Positions 8,134 to 16,885 of a DNA stretch of 64,000 nt are shown piece by piece (the stretch's first letter is position 1; each line of letters begins with the position of its first letter). Source of the DNA: Candidatus Altimarinota bacterium (GTDB lineage: Bacteria > Patescibacteriota > Gracilibacteria > UBA4473). Location of the stretch: positions 101,952 to 165,951 of the forward strand of contig JAIPGI010000001.1 in assembly GCA_021736215.1 (NCBI GenBank), given 5' to 3'. The position numbers and the translations under genes were made by a program. The notes under the pieces are model-generated. The model made no database searches. It saw nothing but the letters and a program-made list of their open reading frames with translations, and was not told where the DNA came from.

Positions 8134-10590
8134 ATGATATTTGGAATATGGGATGCGGTAATTGCTGGAAGTGCGACCATTTTGGTGGCGGGGTTTTTTG
8201 TTTTATGGTGGAGAAGGAGAATTGATTTCCAAAGGTCTCTCGATTTTATTTTTTTACAAATACTTGTCCCCAAAAAAGAATCTAAAGAAGAATATGAAAA
8301 AGAACGAGACCTAACAAATGAAATAAGGAAAGTTATAGGGATTGGGGAACATTTTTTTGCAACGCTACACGGGATTTATTCTCGGGATGTGCGGAATATT
8401 TTTACGAATCAAGACTTCCTTTCTCTCGAATATATTGCAACCGATGGAGAAATAAAATTTTTTATGGGATGTCCACGACATCTAAAATCTATTATTGAAA
8501 AACAAATCACGAGTTTTTATCCAGAAGCAGTTATTGAAGAGTGTCCTGCTCCGAGTATTTTTCGAGAAAAAACATTACAAAAAACAGCCTACCTTATAAC
8601 AGAAAAAAAACATTGGTTTCCGATAAAAACATATACAAGATTTGAATCCGCAGATCCTATAAACAATATTCTTAATGCACTCTCTAATGCCTCTGATGAA
8701 AAAGGGAATTCTGCGGCAGTGCAAATTATGATTCGCCCGATGAAAGACGGATGGCAACGAAAGGTGCGACATCAAGCAAAAAAAATGTCTTCAGGGAAGA
8801 AAGATGTTTCTTGGTGGAACCCCTTTGCCCTTTTGGGAAATTTGTTTGGGATTTTAGTAAGGGGGGCAGAAGAAAAGCCGTCGGATGGAGGGCAAGTGGA
8901 CTCAGAAGAATCTCAAGAAGCCATAAAAGCCATGGAAGAGAAATCGGAAAAAGTAGGATTTCATACAATTCTTCGGTGTGTAGCCTCTTCCCCCGATAAA
9001 AAAATAGCCGAAATGAATATAAATTCGATTGTGAATTCTTTTGCTCAGTATGGAGCTCCAAGCATTAATTCGTTTGTGAGTCGGAAATGGCATTCTCAAC
9101 GGAGTCTTATCCGAAATTTTTTATTTCGGTGTTTTCGAACAAGCTGGCATTTCCAAAAGAAAATAGTGCTTTCACCAGAAGAACTTACCTCGCTCTTTCA
9201 CTTCCCCCACATTAAATTCAATCAAGTTCCTGCTGTAAAATGGCAGAATTATAAAATAGTAAAAGCCCCTTCAAATATCCCCAAAGAAGGACTTCTCCTG
9301 GGACACAATGTCTATCGAGGAGAGATATTGCCTATTTACATAAGGCGTGATGACAGATTCCGTCATTTTTATGTCATTGGACAAACGGGGACAGGAAAGA
9401 CCTCTATTTTTAAATCCATGATTCGGCAAGACCTCCTTAATGGAGAAGGATTTTGTGTGGTAGATCCGCACGGGAGTCTTATTGATGACATTTTGCCATT
9501 TGTCCCACGTAATAGAATAGACGATGTCATTATTTTTGATCCCTCTGACTTGGAGCGGCCCATGGGGCTCAATCTACTGGAGGCCGGAACCGATGAAGAA
9601 CGTGATATGGTGGCACTTGATGCTATGAATATCATGCTCAAGCTTTTCGATGAAGAGGTTTTCGGTCCACGAATTCAGGATTATTTCCGCAATGGATGTC
9701 TCACTCTTATGGCAGATCCTAATGGAGGAGCACTGACCGATATCGTGCGACTTTTTACGGATGACGCTTTTCAACGAGCGCGCGTTCAGCACGTCAAAAA
9801 TCCAGTAGTGAAATCGTTTTGGACGAAGCAAATGGCGCAGACTGGAACGCGAGAAAAACAAGAAATGATTCCCTACTTTGCCGCCAAATTCGGAGCATTT
9901 GTAACGAATTCCATGATGAGAAATATTATTGGGCAGACAAAATCTGCTTTTGATTTTTCCAAAGTTATGGAAGAGGGAAAAATTCTTCTTATGAATCTTT
10001 CCAAGGGAGCGACGGGAGAGATTAATTCCAAAATGCTCGGACTTATTATTGTGTCCAAGTTGCAGATGGCGACGATGCGTCGCCAAAAAATGTTGTCAGG
10101 AGGGCAAAAACCGAGAGACTTTTTTCTCTATATCGATGAGTTTCAAAATTATGTGACAGAATCACTGGAGTCGATTTTATCTGAAGCTCGAAAGTACCGA
10201 TTGGGACTCAATATCGCCCATCAGTATATTGGACAAATTGATCAAAAAGACCACAAAGGACGTTCTGTAAACCTCAAAGATGCAGTCTTTGGAAATGTCG
10301 GGACGATGATGTGCTACAAAATTGGCGCACAGGATGCGGAATACATGGCCAAAGAAATGAACCCTGCGTTTTCTGATCAAGATCTTATTAATATTGATAA
10401 ATACAAAGCGGTCATGAAGCTTTCTATCGATACACAACCATCGAAACCCTTTTCGATCGTTCCACTGAATCCCTACCTCGAAAAAGGAGACGATGAAATT
10501 GCAACAGCACTCAAGCAAATATCTCGACTGACTTTTGGGCGAAGCAAGAAGTTTGTTGAGAAGGAAATATTTGCGAGATTGGATGTGTAG
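8134..10590 (+). CDS. Membrane-anchored HerA/TrwB-like ATPase (type IV secretion type)
   Basis: 818 residues. One N-terminal transmembrane helix (about 8-26), an N-terminal region of about 350 residues, then a RecA-fold ATPase. Walker A is GQTGTGKTS (416-424), followed by a VVDPHGSLIDD strand; Walker B is FLYIDEFQN near 662-670. The pattern fits the HerA/FtsK superfamily, including TrwB/VirD4-like coupling ATPases and the related ATPases common in Patescibacteria. The substrate is unknown. A paralog with the same core lies at 43.3-45.9 kb. No conjugation genes flank it, so a DNA-transfer role is only one option; DNA uptake or pilus-linked work are others. Confidence 0.85.
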   Translation: MIFGIWDAVIAGSATILVAGFFVLWWRRRIDFQRSLDFIFLQILVPKKESKEEYEKERDLTNEIRKVIGIGEHFFATLHGIYSRDVRNIFTNQDFLSLEYIATDGEIKFFMGCPRHLKSIIEKQITSFYPEAVIEECPAPSIFREKTLQKTAYLITEKKHWFPIKTYTRFESADPINNILNALSNASDEKGNSAAVQIMIRPMKDGWQRKVRHQAKKMSSGKKDVSWWNPFALLGNLFGILVRGAEEKPSDGGQVDSEESQEAIKAMEEKSEKVGFHTILRCVASSPDKKIAEMNINSIVNSFAQYGAPSINSFVSRKWHSQRSLIRNFLFRCFRTSWHFQKKIVLSPEELTSLFHFPHIKFNQVPAVKWQNYKIVKAPSNIPKEGLLLGHNVYRGEILPIYIRRDDRFRHFYVIGQTGTGKTSIFKSMIRQDLLNGEGFCVVDPHGSLIDDILPFVPRNRIDDVIIFDPSDLERPMGLNLLEAGTDEERDMVALDAMNIMLKLFDEEVFGPRIQDYFRNGCLTLMADPNGGALTDIVRLFTDDAFQRARVQHVKNPVVKSFWTKQMAQTGTREKQEMIPYFAAKFGAFVTNSMMRNIIGQTKSAFDFSKVMEEGKILLMNLSKGATGEINSKMLGLIIVSKLQMATMRRQKMLSGGQKPRDFFLYIDEFQNYVTESLESILSEARKYRLGLNIAHQYIGQIDQKDHKGRSVNLKDAVFGNVGTMMCYKIGAQDAEYMAKEMNPAFSDQDLINIDKYKAVMKLSIDTQPSKPFSIVPLNPYLEKGDDEIATALKQISRLTFGRSKKFVEKEIFARLDV

Positions 10591-10653
10591 ATATAATATT
10601 TCAACAGAAAAGAAATTTCTTTTTGGATGAAGAATAGTTAAACTCTCAAGCAA

Positions 10654-10857
10654 ATGGAAGAAAAATTTGATTTGGGGATGTTTTTAATAAGTGTTGTTTG
10701 CTGGCTTATGTTGAGTATTGCGTGGATGGGAATCGTTGGGGTCGTATTGTTTTTGTTAACACTTGTCATAAAAGCCATCACATTTAATTGGATTTTTGTC
10801 TTTTTGGGCGGATTGATTGGTGGAACAATTCAAATGTGGAAAGAAAGCAGAGAATAA
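10654..10857 (+). CDS. Small membrane protein, unknown
   Basis: 67 residues with two hydrophobic helices (about 9-40 and 44-58) and short charged ends (MEEKFDLG, KESRE). It lies 63 bp after the ATPase gene on the same strand and may share its transcript. No family recognised. Composition argues for a real membrane polypeptide, but length keeps confidence moderate. Confidence 0.55.
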   Translation: MEEKFDLGMFLISVVCWLMLSIAWMGIVGVVLFLLTLVIKAITFNWIFVFLGGLIGGTIQMWKESRE

Positions 10858-10869
10858 CCATGTTTTAAT

Positions 10870-10977
10870 GTCATCCTCGCTTGTCGAGGATCCTGTGAAG
10901 AAAGAAATCCCTCGCAAGCGCTAAGCGCGCGACACACGTTTGCTGTATTCTTAGGATTCCGGACAAGCCGGAATGAC
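10870..10977. repeat. Composite palindromic repeat (GTCATCC...GGAATGAC)
   Basis: Hairpin TCCTCG/CGAGGA (10874-10890) at one end and ATTCCGG/CCGGAAT (10956-10974) at the other, bounded by GTCATCC and GGAATGAC. Same layout as 20688-20865 and part of 47551-47688. Sits between convergent genes, where it may also terminate transcription. Confidence 0.6.
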
Positions 10978-10983
10978 AGACAA

Positions 10984-12378
10984 CTACAAATATTTCTTCA
11001 GTGGTCCCACAATCATTTCTTTTTTCTTTTCCAAGCTTTCCTTGTTTTGCGCTTCAATGCGCACAGATATTTTGGGTGAAGTGTTCGAGCATCGGATGAT
11101 TGCCCATTCGCCTTTCCCGAAGTCAATTCGTACTCCATCAAGAGTACTAATTTTGAGAGACATATCCCCTGTTAGAGACGCGATTAATCGCGTCTCTACT
11201 TTCTCCAAAATTTGAAATTTCTTTTCATCGGCAACGGGGAATTTTTCAGAATATTCAAGAAGTGATGGCCATCGCTTGGTTACATCAAGAATGAGGGATG
11301 GAGCAGATTGTATCGCAGAAATAAATCGGAGACTCGCGAGCATTGCATCATCATGACCATAGAAATTTTCTCCAAAAAATTCATGTCCCGATTGCTCTCC
11401 CCCCAAAAGAGCGCCCGCTTCACGCATCTTGTTCATAATGTGAGAATGGCCCGTGGGGGAGATGATGACGTCGCCACTCAGTTTTTGTAATTTTTCAATC
11501 AAAGTAGCAGAAGTCATGGCATCAACGACAATTTTTTCTTTGGGATTTCTTTTTAAAAAATCTGCAGCCAAGATATACAAAATCTTATCTGCAGAAAGAA
11601 TATCTCCGTTGTGTAAAATAATCCCAACCCGGTCTCCATCTCCGTCAAAAGCAAATCCAAAGTCAGCCCTTTCTTCTTGTACTTTTAGAATCAAATCCTG
11701 AAGATTTTTCTTCTCTTCGGGATCTGGTTGATGATTGGGAAATGATGTGTCTAAATCACAAAAAAGTTCAATCAATTGATGCCCAAATTTTCGAAAAATG
11801 TTTGGATAAAGAATTCCTGCAACTCCGTTTCCGCAGTCCACTACGATCTCGAGGGGGGTTTGCGGAGACGTAATACTTCTTAGTTTTTTTTCATACCTTG
11901 CTTCAAAAGAATTTGTTTTACATTTATCTCCGCATTCTCCGAAGTCGGAAGTTTTTCGACAGGTTGTACACTCGGCCATTTTGCGAATGGTTTGGATTTG
12001 TTCTCCGCACACAGCGCCTTCTTTGTCGGTCAACTTTAGACCATTATCCGAAGAAGGATTATGAGAGGCGGAAATCTGCATGGCTCCATCAAAGTTCCCT
12101 TCATGGAAAGCAAAGGAATTTACAGGGGTCGGGACTATCCCTCCCCAAATCGAGTCACATCCTGCCGCCTGAAGCCCCGCAATTGTGGCTGGCCAAAGTT
12201 CTTCCATAGAAAGCCTCCCGTCACCAGAAACAAAAATTTTTGGTTTTTTAATTTTATATTTTTGTTTAATGTATTCGCCAAAAGCTGCCGCAATAGCAAA
12301 AAATCCGTCTTCGTCAAAATCCACAAAGGCTTCCCCACGGATATCATATGCTCGGAAAATCTTATTTTTCAGAATCAT
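10984..12378 (-). CDS. Phosphomannomutase/phosphoglucomutase
   Basis: Interconverts hexose 1- and 6-phosphates for sugar-nucleotide synthesis. 464 residues. Phosphoserine loop SASHNPSSDNG, metal loop DGDGDR, sugar-binding GGEQSGH, and the phosphate-binding RCSNTSP near the C-terminus. Supplies precursors for the rfbB and rmlD pathway seen in the window. ATG 12378 is preferred over a TTG at 12396. Odd feature: a 26-bp palindrome inserted in frame encodes ETRLIASL between two conserved C-terminal blocks. Mannose versus glucose preference cannot be told. Confidence 0.93.
   Translation of the reverse strand: MILKNKIFRAYDIRGEAFVDFDEDGFFAIAAAFGEYIKQKYKIKKPKIFVSGDGRLSMEELWPATIAGLQAAGCDSIWGGIVPTPVNSFAFHEGNFDGAMQISASHNPSSDNGLKLTDKEGAVCGEQIQTIRKMAECTTCRKTSDFGECGDKCKTNSFEARYEKKLRSITSPQTPLEIVVDCGNGVAGILYPNIFRKFGHQLIELFCDLDTSFPNHQPDPEEKKNLQDLILKVQEERADFGFAFDGDGDRVGIILHNGDILSADKILYILAADFLKRNPKEKIVVDAMTSATLIEKLQKLSGDVIISPTGHSHIMNKMREAGALLGGEQSGHEFFGENFYGHDDAMLASLRFISAIQSAPSLILDVTKRWPSLLEYSEKFPVADEKKFQILEKVETRLIASLTGDMSLKISTLDGVRIDFGKGEWAIIRCSNTSPKISVRIEAQNKESLEKKKEMIVGPLKKYL
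11173..11198. repeat. 26-bp perfect palindrome inside phosphohexomutase gene
   Basis: Arms TAGAGACGCGATT and its exact complement. Identical to 18953-18978 in radA, in the same reading frame, encoding ETRLIASL in both. Confidence 0.9.
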
Positions 12379-12445
12379 CCTCTCTATTGTAAACAATAAG
12401 GCAGAGATTCACGAAAAACTTTTGATAATTCTTGGAAAAGGTACA

Positions 12446-12730
12446 ATGGGAAGAGACATGAAACATTTACAAATTCGTGTTTTGGGAAAAGTTCAGGGCG
12501 TATGGTTTCGAAAAAATGCGCTTCAACAAGCACAACAGCTCAAAATTACAGGATTTGTAAAAAATCAAACGGATGGATCAGTTCTTATCGAAGCAGAGGG
12601 AAAGGATGAGAATTTAAAAAAATTTCTTGATTGGTGTGAAAAGGGTCCCCCGCAGGCGGAGGTAGAACAACTTTTTATTCGAGAGGGAGATATTGAGTGT
12701 TATGATTCCTTTGACATTCGGGAAGGCTGA
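12446..12730 (+). CDS. acyP: Acylphosphatase
   Basis: Hydrolyses acyl phosphates. About 94 residues. The signature GKVQGVWFRKNA contains the phosphate-binding loop and catalytic Arg, and the catalytic Asn is in the GFVKNQTDGSV strand. ATG 12446 has an AAAAGG stretch about 5 nt upstream; ATG 12458 is an alternative giving the classic start MKHLQIRV. Ends in TGA, showing that UGA is a stop here. It converges with and overlaps the thpR gene by 31 bp. Confidence 0.92.
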   Translation: MGRDMKHLQIRVLGKVQGVWFRKNALQQAQQLKITGFVKNQTDGSVLIEAEGKDENLKKFLDWCEKGPPQAEVEQLFIREGDIECYDSFDIREG

Positions 12731-13278
12731 GGGAGGAGGAGCTTCTCTAGACAGGTATATTGTACTCCATGTGGGAATCGCTGAGATTGCCAGAGCTCAA
12801 TGTGTGGGACATCTATTTGGTTTGGAGTCAGTGGGAATGAGGTAATTTTTAATAAAGGGGATACATCTCTCAGCCGTGCAAGTGTGATATGGGGGATTTG
12901 TCTTTTTTGAGGGAATTTTTCTTCCATAAATTTCCGACAAAGATGAAAAACTTTTTGTGACAACTGTGCAAAAACTTCGCAATCTTTCATCTGTGCCCAA
13001 ATCATTCGAGGGTCTTGCGGAGATTGAATTACAAATTTCTCAAATTCAAGATAAAAAGAAGGGAAATCGCTGAATGTCATCTTGAGAAGTTGTGTAAGTG
13101 GGGTGATATTTTGGGGAAGAATATCTCCCAAGAAAAAAAGCGTCACATGAAGATTTTTTTCCGGAGTCCAACGAACACTCAATTTTTCCAAGTGATTATT
13201 TTTTATCTGAAATTGTAATAGAGAACGTTTTATGCTCTCTGGTACAGGGATAGCTAAAAAAAGTCTCAAGGGGGTCAT
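12700..13278 (-). CDS. thpR: RNA 2',3'-cyclic phosphodiesterase
   Basis: 2H-phosphoesterase family (LigT/ThpR), opening 2',3'-cyclic phosphates on RNA ends. 192 residues. Two HxT motifs: HVTLFFLG near residue 44 and HITLARL near residue 130. ATG 13278 gives the family start MTPLRLFLAIPVPE; the frame is open farther upstream. The 3' ends of this gene and acyP overlap. Confidence 0.9.
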   Translation of the reverse strand: MTPLRLFLAIPVPESIKRSLLQFQIKNNHLEKLSVRWTPEKNLHVTLFFLGDILPQNITPLTQLLKMTFSDFPSFYLEFEKFVIQSPQDPRMIWAQMKDCEVFAQLSQKVFHLCRKFMEEKFPQKRQIPHITLARLRDVSPLLKITSFPLTPNQIDVPHIELWQSQRFPHGVQYTCLEKLLLPQPSRMSKES

Positions 13279-13424
13279 GACGATGATAAAAATAGCATAA
13301 AGCATATATTTCGCAAGAGAAAGGATGCATGCGGGAGTCAGGAGGCACTCAATTTTCTTTTGCGCTGAGTACCTATTGATACATATCTAAAAAACATGAA
13401 CTATAAAGGTTCATTGTTTTTAGA

Positions 13425-13440
13425 TGGCTCCCGGGGTCGG
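13425..13440 (-). repeat. Detached 16-nt 3' end of tRNA-Asn
   Basis: TGGCTCCCGGGGTCGG, identical to the CCA-terminal 16 nt of tRNA-Asn (13601-13616). The copy ends exactly where the T-stem meets the T-loop. On its outer side lies an AT-rich hairpin (CTAAAAAACATGAAC paired with GTTCATTGTTTTTAG) that resembles a tRNA terminator. Confidence 0.8.
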
Positions 13441-13562
13441 AAATTCTCTCATTCTCGTCCCACCAAGGCGGGACTGTGAAGTCAAAAACTCTTCACGAAT
13501 TTTTGCTTTGCAAAAATGGTTCAGAGCGAACCTTCGGTTCAAAACACGCTTCGCGTGCATAG

Positions 13563-13599
13563 AAAAAAATAATCGAACACGGGGCTCAATTATTTTTTT
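13563..13599 (-). terminator. tRNA-Asn terminator
   Basis: Perfect 11-bp stem AAAAAAATAAT/ATTATTTTTTT immediately downstream of the tRNA CCA; ends in a T run on the minus strand. Confidence 0.7.
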
Positions 13600-13600
13600 C

Positions 13601-13677
13601 TGGCTCCCGGGGTCGGGATCGAACCGACGACCCAGTGGTTAACAGCCACTTGCTCTACCGCTGAGCTACCCGGGAGC
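13601..13677 (-). tRNA. tRNA-Asn (GTT)
   Basis: Full cloverleaf: acceptor GCTCCCG/CGGGAGC, anticodon loop CTGTTAA with GTT, T-arm GGTTCGATCC, encoded CCA. Followed by its own terminator and, 160 bp on, a 16-nt copy of its 3' end. Confidence 0.96.
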
Positions 13678-13688
13678 GACGAAGTCGC

Positions 13689-14897
13689 TCATTTCCGTTG
13701 GAGCACACAAATCTCTCTTTGGACGAAGCTATCTGGGCGAGCGTACAAAAAGGTGTATTTTCCTTCAAAAAGAGCGGACGGAATATAAGAACTTTGTCCT
13801 ATTTTGGCAAATAATTTTTCAGAGATATAGAAATCGCGTCCACGATATTTCCAAATAGGCAGACAAAAACAGATCGTTCGAACAGTTGATTTCTCGAAGT
13901 GAGAAATGATTTTTTCCCAAAGACGAACAATTAAATCTCCCTCTTGTTCAATCTTTTGGGGAGTTGCATATTTTTCGAAGACGTTCCCCAAAAATCCCTC
14001 TGTGACAATGACCCCAGAAGCTTTTTCGAGAGGGAATTTCGTTGCATCGCATCCAAAAAATTCTCCAGACATTTTTTCGTATCGGAATTTTTCCGACATT
14101 TGTTCGAAGTTTTGTCTCGCTTCGAATACATGCTTTTCTTCCAAATCAGAACCAATCGTTTGAAATCCTGTGATGGCAGCTTCAATATTGAGGGTTCCGC
14201 TCCCACAAAAAGGATCTATAACCACTTCATCCCAGCGGGGATTGGCAAGATTCATCATTATTTGTGCCAGTTTTGGGGGCATCATCCCCATGCGAGCATC
14301 TCGAAAATCTTTTTCTCGATCACGAAGAGTGTAATTTCTCAGATTTTGGTTAGCGACAGTTTTTGCGAGAAGGTATGAACCCGGGTTCGGGACATCTTTG
14401 AACCCAGGTTCTGATCGACGCCACACCAAAAATTCAAACCCATTTCTCAAAAGTTTTTCTCCAAAAATCTTCCCAGAATCTAGATTTTCTCCTGGAGCGT
14501 TCACGATGCGACAATTCCGATTGAGTTGGTCTCGAAAGGCATTTTTAGTTTCGGGAAGAAAATGTTTCAAAAAATCTCGCCCGCACCCCCATGCAGATAT
14601 TCCCAAGTTCACCTTCCCTTCTGGCTTATCTTCTTGGACTTTTTGCAACATACTTGCAATAAGCTCATTTTCACTTCGATACTCCCCAATTACTTCGCCA
14701 AATCGAATCGTTCCTCCCAATCTGTCGAGAAATAATTGTTCGGGAGTTTTGGGAAGGTTGCGCGGATTTTCAAACTTTAGGTTCTCGGCGAGAAGAAGAG
14801 ATTTGTTCTCATCATAAAGAATCTCATCACAAAAGTTTTTCAACTCTGTTCGAGAAAGAATTGGGTTGCGACCAAGGACAAAAAGATAGGATTTCAC
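13689..14897 (-). CDS. TRM11-like tRNA/RNA methyltransferase
   Basis: Rossmann methyltransferase with SAM motif VIDPFCGSGTLNIEAA and a TEGFLG segment in place of the usual NPP(Y). The N-terminus KSYLFVLGRNPILSRTEL is typical of archaeal/CPR TRM11-family proteins that make m2G in tRNA. Target position unknown. The frame stays open through tRNA-Gly to 15014, which cannot be coding; GTG 14897 is the best start. It sits between tRNA genes. Two repeats are embedded: the GAACCCGGGTTC palindrome (14377-14411) and a TTGCAA motif (14643-14659). Confidence 0.83.
   Translation of the reverse strand: MKSYLFVLGRNPILSRTELKNFCDEILYDENKSLLLAENLKFENPRNLPKTPEQLFLDRLGGTIRFGEVIGEYRSENELIASMLQKVQEDKPEGKVNLGISAWGCGRDFLKHFLPETKNAFRDQLNRNCRIVNAPGENLDSGKIFGEKLLRNGFEFLVWRRSEPGFKDVPNPGSYLLAKTVANQNLRNYTLRDREKDFRDARMGMMPPKLAQIMMNLANPRWDEVVIDPFCGSGTLNIEAAITGFQTIGSDLEEKHVFEARQNFEQMSEKFRYEKMSGEFFGCDATKFPLEKASGVIVTEGFLGNVFEKYATPQKIEQEGDLIVRLWEKIISHFEKSTVRTICFCLPIWKYRGRDFYISEKLFAKIGQSSYIPSALFEGKYTFLYARPDSFVQREICVLQRK
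14377..14411. repeat. GAACCCGGGTTC palindromic element inside methyltransferase gene
   Basis: GAACCCGGGTTC and GAACCCAGGTTC flank an 11-bp centre. In frame, coding for EPGFKDVPNPGS. Same family as 21593, 27723, 45887 and 52414. Confidence 0.75.
14643..14659. repeat. TTGCAA-N5-TTGCAA motif in methyltransferase gene
   Basis: TTGCAACATACTTGCAA on the plus strand; exact copy. Encodes IASMLQK. Confidence 0.8.
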
Positions 14898-14964
14898 GAA
14901 GGGGTTTGTAGAGGAAAAGTCTCCTAAAAGCAATTCTTCCCGAAAAAAAAATCCTTCTAAATAC

Positions 14965-15038
14965 TGGAGCGCGCGACGGGAATCGAACCCGCTTTTCAGC
15001 CTTGGGAAGGCCACGTAATACCATTATACGACGCACGC
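14965..15038 (-). tRNA. tRNA-Gly (CCC)
   Basis: Acceptor GCGTGCG/CGCGCGC, anticodon loop TTCCCAA (anticodon CCC), T-loop GGTTCGATTCC, encoded CCA. The 3' flank runs directly into the methyltransferase gene. Confidence 0.93.
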
Positions 15039-15140
15039 GATGCGAAAATTATTCAGTGTTTCAATTATTCTATAATCTCTTTTTTTAAAATCACAAAAAT
15101 TCCTTTTGTAATTTTATATATAAAAACAAAACTGCGTTCC

Positions 15141-15225
15141 TTGGAACAATTTAACTTCGGGAATTGAACCCCAGTGCCCCAATCCGCGCCATGCGAATGA
15201 GCTCTATCGCGAAAGATAAAGTATC
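15141..15225 (-). pseudogene. Decayed tRNA-Thr copy
   Basis: Minus-strand TGGGGTTCAATTCCCGA T-arm, GGGGC and an ATAGAGC D-arm align with tRNA-Thr, but the acceptor strands do not pair and the anticodon loop is shortened. Lies directly downstream of the intact tRNA-Thr. Confidence 0.65.
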
Positions 15226-15235
15226 AAGGGGAAAC

Positions 15236-15310
15236 TGGAGCCGCCTTCGGGAATTGAACCCGAGGCCCCATCCTTACCATGGATGTGCTCTACCTCTGAG
15301 CTAAGGCGGC
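15236..15310 (-). tRNA. tRNA-Thr (GGT)
   Basis: Acceptor GCCGCCT/AGGCGGC, anticodon loop ATGGTAA (GGT), T-arm TCGGGTTCAATTCCCGA, encoded CCA. Upstream lies the structured GACGAC leader shared with two other tRNA loci. Confidence 0.96.
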
Positions 15311-15400
15311 TTCGTCGTCGATGATTTCGTTGGCTTTGTCCTTCGCTAAGCGTAGGACTTCACTGATTTCATCATCTCCTCTTCTCCCCAAAAAATATAG
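15311..15400 (-). promoter_or_regulatory. Structured tRNA upstream element (Thr copy)
   Basis: Plus strand GTCGTCGATGATTTCGTTGG ... ATCATCTCCTC. Outer inverted repeat GATGAT/ATCATC with an inner hairpin GTCCTTCGC/GCGTAGGAC. Related modules at 41522-41655 and 43104-43240. Confidence 0.5.
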
Positions 15401-15499
15401 AATTTTTCGGAGGCACCAAAAGAGACCATGAGAAGAGCCCGAAACTTATACGCAAATTTTCAAAAATTTCAAAGATTTTTTGTTATTTCTCTTAATTTT

Positions 15500-15527
15500 T
15501 TAACAAGGGAGCACGCTCCCTTGTTAA
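15500..15527. repeat. Perfect 13-bp inverted repeat upstream of rfbB
   Basis: TTAACAAGGGAGC-AC-GCTCCCTTGTTAA, 30 bp before the rfbB start. No T-run follows, so it is not a normal terminator; possibly another small palindromic repeat or an operator. Confidence 0.7.
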
Positions 15528-15556
15528 CTCTTGGGGGATATGATAATTTTCAGCCG

Positions 15557-16537
15557 ATGAAAAAAATATTAATAACAGGTGGAGCGGGCTTCATCGGATC
15601 CAACTTCATCCATCATGTACTTGAGAACCGTGATTATCACATTGTGAATCTCGACAAACTGACTTACGCGGGAAATTTAGAAAATCTACGAGATATTCAG
15701 TCTCACCCTAAGTATCGGTTCATTCAGGGAGATATTGCCGATGGAAAATTTATCAATGCTCTTTTCGAAACAGAAAAGTTTGATGGAGTGATCAATTTCG
15801 CTGCGGAAACTCATGTAGACCGGTCTATCGAAGATTCAAACCCTTTTATTCAAACCAATATTATTGGAACGCATACGCTCCTCGAAGCCACGAGAAATCA
15901 TGAAGTCGCTCGCTACCATCAGGTTTCTACGGATGAAGTTTATGGAGATTTGGGGGATGGGTCACGAGACTTTTTTACAGAATCAACTCCTATTGCCCCT
16001 AATTGTCCTTACGCTGCGGCAAAGGCCTCTGCAGACCTGCTGGTGCTCTCTTGGGCAGAGACTTATGGACTAGACGCTATTATCACTCGCTGTTCCAATA
16101 ATTATGGTCCCTATCAATTTCCGGAAAAACTCATTCCGTTTTTCCTCTTTCGAGCGATGGGGAATGAGAATTTGCCACTCTATGGAGATGGTCAAAATAT
16201 CCGTGACTGGCTCTATGTGAGAGATCACTGTGAAGCAATTTTATTGGCTTTTGAAAAATCTCCTGCTGGGGAAGTTTGGAATATCGGCGGACATAATGAA
16301 AAAACGAATATCGAAATTGCGAATCTCATTATCAAAAACGTTCCAAATTCATCTTCTCAAATACAGTTTGTTGCGGATCGCAAAGCCCATGATAGACGCT
16401 ATGCCATGGATGCGAGTAAAATCGAAGCGAGGTTGGGATGGGAACCTCGCCACACCTTCGAAGAAGCCCTTCCCAAGACTATTGAATGGTATTTGGCTCA
16501 CAAAGACTGGGTTGCGGGCTGTCGGAAGAAGGTTTAA
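15557..16537 (+). CDS. rfbB: dTDP-glucose 4,6-dehydratase
   Basis: Extended SDR enzyme, second step of dTDP-rhamnose synthesis. 326 residues. NAD-binding GGAGFIGSNF at residues 8-17, HVDRS motif, catalytic YAAAKASADLL (Tyr-x3-Lys), and the dTDP-binding NNYGPYQFPEKLI. ATG 15557 gives the exact family start (MKKILITGGAG); the frame runs open upstream. Its pathway partner rmlD lies at 58.1 kb, so the genes for this pathway are scattered. Confidence 0.96.
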   Translation: MKKILITGGAGFIGSNFIHHVLENRDYHIVNLDKLTYAGNLENLRDIQSHPKYRFIQGDIADGKFINALFETEKFDGVINFAAETHVDRSIEDSNPFIQTNIIGTHTLLEATRNHEVARYHQVSTDEVYGDLGDGSRDFFTESTPIAPNCPYAAAKASADLLVLSWAETYGLDAIITRCSNNYGPYQFPEKLIPFFLFRAMGNENLPLYGDGQNIRDWLYVRDHCEAILLAFEKSPAGEVWNIGGHNEKTNIEIANLIIKNVPNSSSQIQFVADRKAHDRRYAMDASKIEARLGWEPRHTFEEALPKTIEWYLAHKDWVAGCRKKV

Positions 16538-16812
16538 TTCCCTCGTGAAGCGATGGCTGTTTTTTGGGAAACAATAAATGACCATAGTTCATAAGGTTCC
16601 TTTGCGGAGGCCTCTTCTAGATTCATTCCTAAGCCGATAGCCTGATTCATCAAATCGTTACGAAGATTTTCTTTTTTCTCTGGAGAATCATCCATTTTTT
16701 CAATGAAAGTCGTCCATTCGTCTTCCCATGAACAACTTTGTGAAATCTCTGCGGAATTTTGGAACACGAAACAGGAGAGAGGAGAATTTGAAAAATGAAA
16801 AATTGATTTCAT
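16534..16812 (-). CDS. Small hypothetical protein
   Basis: 92 residues, acidic C-terminal half, no membrane segment and no recognised family. The start ATG at 16812 has one of the clearest ribosome-binding sites of the window (AAGGAGATACATG), which strongly supports a real gene and this start over the longer open frame reaching 16986. Converges with rfbB, overlapping by 4 bp, and is divergent from the Kazal/SLH gene. Confidence 0.72.
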   Translation of the reverse strand: MKSIFHFSNSPLSCFVFQNSAEISQSCSWEDEWTTFIEKMDDSPEKKENLRNDLMNQAIGLGMNLEEASAKEPYELWSFIVSQKTAIASRGN

Positions 16813-16885
16813 GTATCTCCTTTTATTACAAATAATATTTTTTGTCAAATTGCTTTTTTCCTCCAAAAGTGAACAATAGAATTTG

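Noticed and set aside
14898..15014. N-terminal extension of the TRM11-like protein
   Set aside because: These codons are tRNA-Gly and its flank; the family start is at GTG 14897.
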